A stretch of DNA of 64,000 bases from Pseudisothecium myosuroides (lineage: Eukaryota > Streptophyta > Bryopsida > Hypnales > Lembophyllaceae). Both the position numbers and the translations under genes were made by a program. Position 1 is the stretch's first letter. Each line of letters begins with the position of its first letter. Location of the stretch: assembly GCA_951799445.1 (NCBI GenBank), contig OX637296.1:17546001-17610000 (forward strand). The letters run 5' to 3'. Positions 59,701-64,000 of the stretch are shown one piece after another. The notes beneath the pieces are model-generated. The model was not told the DNA's origin, did no database searches, and saw only the letters and a list, made by a program, of their open reading frames with translations.

Positions 59701-61203
59701 TAGTTTGAATAATTGAAAGCCTAGAATAGAATTGTGAATAGCTCAAAATTTGAACTTCTTTGAATTAAAACTTAAAATTCAAATCAAATTAGAATGAAAA
59801 TGAAAATACTTAAAAATATAAGTTGAAAATTCAATCAAATTGTAAATTTGAATTCTAATCAAATTATATTGTATAGAAAATAAAATGAAAATTGCATTAG
59901 AATTTGAATTCTAATCAAATCTAAATTGACCTGAGTTGAATCTAAATTTTAATTCTCATTAACTTATTTGAAACAAAATTTGCATTAGAGTTGAATTGGA
60001 ATTAGAGTTGAATTTGATTAAAATTTTGAACAAATTTCAAGTTAGAATTGTAGTTATTGAATTTCATCTTGAATTTCATTGGAATTAAAATCAAATTCAA
60101 AATCAAATTATATTTGTTAAAAATTTGATTCAAATTCAAAATCTAAATTCGTACTCTATAGAAGATTCCAAATGATTTTAAAAGATTTTTGAAGACTTGA
60201 AAAGGTTTAAAAGATTCCTAAAAGATTTCTAAAAGATTCCAAATAGATTTTGATAAAATTTGACAAAATTCTAATAGTTTTTAAAGATCTTATTAGATTT
60301 TCAAAAGATTTTTAGAAGATTCCAAAAGATTCTTAAATTTCTAAAAAATTACTTGAAATTAGTTGGAGCCTTCATGTTTTGATGATTGTACATTTTGAAT
60401 CAACAGTTTTAAACAAGCTATGTTGATTAGAAATCAACATTTTAGTTGATTAATCATTGTAAATTTTGAATCAACAAAAATCTATGTTGTTCAGGCAATC
60501 TATGTTGATTATCCAAAGAAAATTGACAAATGTGCCATTTTGGCAAAAATATTTGCTGAAATCAACAGAAATCAACACAATCTATGCGAAAATGGGCCCC
60601 CTTTTCTAGTAGTGTTCAATCGCAATTGGCAGCACATTAGAGTCGAACATTGTACGAGTACATGAAGCAAGATTTGCAGTACCCGTCAGAAGTGTATGCG
60701 TGCCACGGATGCGCTTGCATCAATCATAAAATGCCGTAGTTGACTAATTCAGTACGCATGCCTGACAACGAAGAGGATGAAAATACGTTGGTTGCAAACA
60801 GTTGCAATGCTAAATTCTGCAACTTCCAACGTGCATAGTAGTTGGAATTTTACTCCTTTTTACAAAAAAAATTCTTTTGGATTCTTATATTCACAGTGTA
60901 TGTCCTGCTCAAATGTCGTCAGCATGCGATTTGTGCTCTATCCGTTGCAAATATTTCAAGATTCATCATGTTCAAAAAGGTGCCAAATTCTTGGAAGACT
61001 TCGGGGATCAAAGTTTATACTCTCTCTATCCGTACGGTGGATTTTCCAAAAAAAAGGCAGATCTGCACTCTCCGTGAAGTTGGCAATAAATTTCTACGAT
61101 GACTTTCCCAATAAATAATCACTCTTGAAATTATTCCATTTCTTTCATGATGCTCCTCAAAACCCATTTGCACTGCTGCTCCCTTTGTGACGCTTGGGGT
61201 TAA

Positions 61204-61934
61204 GTGCAAGATAGATAACAAGTTGGAAGCGCATTTATTTCAAGACTAGTTTTCTATCGTTTCATTTTACTCCAGTTCAAGATCGCACTTACAAGATTCA
61301 AAAACCAAGAGTAAAAGTACCTTTGGACAACGCATTATCACCTATCAACAAATTATGTAGAACAATTCAAACAACCAAAACATGAACCTCAGCCATAATT
61401 TAGCAAATGAAGATCATGACCGTCTCGATTGTTAGATATCAACTCGTTGGCATTATTATCGCACTAGTCTGCAGATGTGAATTGTACCTCGTAAACACTC
61501 AATTTGAGCAATTTGTGACAATTTCACAGCAGACAAAGTACATCCAATTGATACATTCATATTTGTAAATAATTATGTATCCTTCAAATAGCAGCTACAA
61601 AAACTAAATGAATTGATTAGAAGACGTGTAGAATAATAAGAATCTTACCTGAAATCAAATGGCGAGCATGGCTAAAGCTAATGATCAATGAGTTGGTGAC
61701 AAAAGCTTCCGGAAAGATGTGCAATAGAGCTTTCAAATTGCCGCAGTGAAACTTAGAGGAAGAGTTCCACGCATTGTAGGTGATGAAATTCATCCAATTC
61801 GACATCCTCAGATTTTGGCGGTATCCTGGACATGGATGAATGGTGATGTATCATCCATTTGACATCTCAAGTATCATCATTGTGGCATTTGAATTTAAAA
61901 CTTCTGATTGAGAGATTAAGTTCAATCATCCCCT
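61204..61934. other. No gene seen
   Basis: Short ORFs only, without domains. Confidence 0.4.
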
Positions 61935-62575
61935 TCCTTGGGTCAGATTGGATCGGATTAATTTACCTTGTACACCTCTTCTAGCTAATTTGGGGCCTCT
62001 CATTGCAAATATGAATTCAAAATTTGCAAATTTTATCATGCGTGGAAAATTAAAAAATTCAGGGTTTTCCCAAATGGCCGAGTAAGGGGGTCAATTCACC
62101 CCGGCCAATACTAGGACCAATCAGTGTCTTGTAGCTTCAATTCGGCATCCAACTCTTTGGAACATCAACCCCGGTGAAGTACAATTATAGCAACCACTTT
62201 TTTTTTTGACACAAATAAACAGATTATAGCAACCATTAGGATCAACTCTCGTCACAACTCGCAACCATGGCCAACAATAGACGTTGATCCATTCATGATA
62301 TAGCGTGATGAGCTCCTATTGGTGAAAAATCATGGGGCTCTACCTAAGTTAGCATGGTTTTAAATTATAAATTATCTCCCTAGAAAAAGTAGAGGCTAAG
62401 GACTATAACCCCTAAATGTGGATGGGGTGAACTGACCCCCTCGCTCAGCCCTAAGGGATAAGCTTGAATTTTTATTTATTTTCCACGCATGACAAAATTT
62501 GCAAATTTTGAATTCATATTTGCAATCAGAGGCCCCAAATTAGCTAGGAGAGGTGTGCAAGGTAAATTAATTGAG
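61935..62575. repeat. Foldback repeat
   Basis: Arms at about 61955-62055 and 62485-62570 are inverted copies ('ctagctaatttggggcctct' and 'tttgcaaattttatcatgcg' on the left, complements on the right). Phrases like 'agggggtcaattcacccc' recur near 62085, 62425 (inverted) and 62637. Confidence 0.7.
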
Positions 62576-64000
62576 CACAAAATAGGGGCTTTCTTTTTTA
62601 CTTGCACCCTTGGATTGATTTGGAGCAGCTGAGCAAGGGGGCTAGTTCACCCCGACCTTGGTATTAGTAAGGCAGGACACTAATTTATCAAAGTCAATGT
62701 TTGTAAAACTAATAAAATCATATTGACTTCAAGGAGTTTTTTTCATTTTTTATGAATTGCTAATAAAAGTGGCAACATAAACTGTTACATTGGTGCTCTA
62801 AATTTCATAATTCATCCACATATTGGATAGAAAATATCACATTAGTATATATTGCATATCCGTAATTCTCTTTTCATTCACAATCTGGCAATTTCATCCA
62901 AGTTTTTTCTTAATTTGAAGTTTTTTGGCAAAAAACTTCATGGTTTGTTGTCATTTTGCAACCAACATATTTTTTTTGGTGCAATTTGGCACTGAAAGGA
63001 AAAAAGAAAAACTGATTGATTTATATTCTTATTTTGTGATCAGTGTTTGGGAAGTTTTCCAAGTTGCCCCATAATTTACCTCTTCTTTGTAGAAGGAGCT
63101 AGTTTTCTTTCCAATAGCACAAGTTGCATTCTCTCCTTATCAAAATCTCTTGGTTCAATTCGTCTAATATCAAATTTTTAGCAACCACTTTCTTTTTTCA
63201 AATTTGCAAAGGCTACAACCCTCCTTTTTCAAAGATATGTTGTTTTTGAAGCTAACTCTAAATTTCATTCAGAGCAGACACATTATACCAAATTTGGACT
63301 AGGTAATTGCAAAGCAGGCCAAGTTATAAAAAATAATTGCAGATTTAGGACCTACCGAGCCACGGGCGGCAAGGTTGGTACTAACCTGTGATTATTTTTT
63401 ATGACTTGGCCTACTTTGCAATTACCAGACATAATGTCAATGCAGGAGAGTTGAACCGGTTGACTTCTTTGATTGCCTAACCAATCAAAACATGCCACAA
63501 AGGCGAAAGTCTCCTACATTTAGATTATATTAGGTGAATCTGCACTCACTAAGTTAATACCGGATGATAGTAGCAGAGATTTCTCTAAGATTTCTTTCAC
63601 TCCCAAACCAATGAAATTTCTACTTCATACCGACCCTGTTGAAAATTTGCAAAAGGTCCGCAATGAGCGTTATCAGTCTTATTCTGCCTCTCCTTAACCA
63701 ATCAAAACAAGCCACAACGGCGAAGCTCTCTTGCATTGACATTGTGGTTGAATCAACCAAATTGAGTCACCCAAGCTGGGAAGAATAAGATAAATGAAAA
63801 ATGAAAAAAGTGAAAATAGTGAAGCGAATCGAAAAAGAAAGGGAAACAAAGCTTAAAATTTTTATTTTTTTTAAAATGATTAAAAAAATTAAAAATGGGA
63901 CCTCCTTCGTAGCTCCTGCTAGCATCAGAAAATATAAATTAGCTTACCCCGAGCTAGCAATCCTGTGGCCCTTGTGGCTTGTGTTTGCCGTTGAGAGGCA
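62576..64000. other. AT-rich end with a hairpin and a direct repeat; no gene seen
   Basis: A hairpin has arms at 63322-63358 and 63391-63425 (taattgcaaagcaggccaag with near complement). A direct repeat reading 'accaatcaaaacatgccaca' recurs about 220 bp later (63480 and 63697). No ORF is supported. Confidence 0.45.

Larger units (their letters stand above)
57630..60614. mobile_element. CACTA (En/Spm) element 2, non-autonomous, 2985 bp
   Basis: Ends CACTACTAGAAAAAAC and 'cccttttctagtagtg'. Flanks 57627-57629 and 60615-60617 are both TTC. GTTGATT-type subterminal repeats are present. No transposase. It contains a three-unit tandem repeat (58285-58895) and an eroded family 2 TTAA-type element (about 59010-59700). 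Confidence 0.9.
57570..61203. mobile_element. TTAA-flanked element, family 3, split by CACTA element 2
   Basis: Left TTAATCCCTAAGCGTCACA and right 'tgtgacgcttggggttaa' are inverted ends with TTAA borders. Without the CACTA insertion it would be about 650 bp. The ORFs at 60777-61118 in its right part overlap in three frames and show no domain. Confidence 0.7.

Noticed and set aside
60777..61118. Three overlapping ORFs up to 113 codons
   Set aside because: They overlap in all three frames inside the right half of a TTAA element and show no recognisable family.

Overview
The window looks like nuclear DNA of a land plant. It is AT-rich, its genes carry introns with canonical GT..AG borders, and it holds a plant-type RING-H2 (ATL-like) gene, a plant-type inositol polyphosphate 5-phosphatase, and a receptor-like kinase with the plant Pelle-type GYFDPEY activation segment. 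I could not fix the species. A VWA/Cache ectodomain of animal alpha2delta/CACHD1 type makes a non-seed plant (bryophyte, lycophyte or fern) more likely than a flowering plant, but that is inference. There is no sign of a bacterial operon, a CRISPR array or a virus.

Three intact host genes are supported. (1) At 12521-20225 (+), nine exons with matching phases join into a predicted 987-residue single-pass receptor kinase: signal peptide, Cache / VWA / Cache ectodomain, transmembrane helix, cytoplasmic non-RD kinase. This is the most unusual object here. Its ectodomain keeps the R-x-W-Y, Y and D positions of the amino-acid-binding dCache pocket of alpha2delta proteins, so it may be an amino-acid or amine sensing receptor kinase. 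(2) At 28201-32046 (+), seven exons encode a 449-residue inositol polyphosphate 5-phosphatase with a possible N-myristoylation start. (3) At 36764-37495 (-), one exon encodes an ATL-type RING-H2 E3 ligase. A weaker small ORF lies at 35655-36002 (-). Remnants of a Methyltransf_FA domain gene (48.3-51.4 kb, -) are broken by a transposon and a stop codon.

Much of the rest is DNA transposons and foldback repeats. They are: two CACTA elements with perfect 3-bp target duplications (48860-51136, 57630-60614); a pogo/Tc1-mariner-like element with a decayed transposase (52595-56414) and several small elements sharing its TAAGGT termini; three families with TTAA target sites and CCC-type termini that resemble piggyBac-derived MITEs; a hairpin MITE family that entered introns of both multi-exon genes; a Harbinger-like MITE; and several 300-900 bp foldbacks. 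Many are nested (CACTA inside a TTAA element, MITEs inside larger repeats).

Layout: 1-10.3 kb repeats only; 10.6-12.5 kb receptor kinase upstream region; 12.5-20.2 kb receptor kinase; 20.2-26.5 kb repeats; 26.5-32.0 kb phosphatase and its upstream region; 32.0-35.3 kb repeats; 35.6-37.5 kb small ORF and RING gene; 37.5-47.6 kb repeats; 47.6-51.4 kb broken Methyltransf_FA gene with CACTA; 51.7-61.2 kb transposon cluster; 61.2-64 kb AT-rich repeats. The three genes are not an operon. A shared link to membrane signalling (receptor kinase, phosphoinositide phosphatase, membrane RING ligase) is suggestive only. All coordinates come from reading the sequence by eye, and splice sites are predictions.
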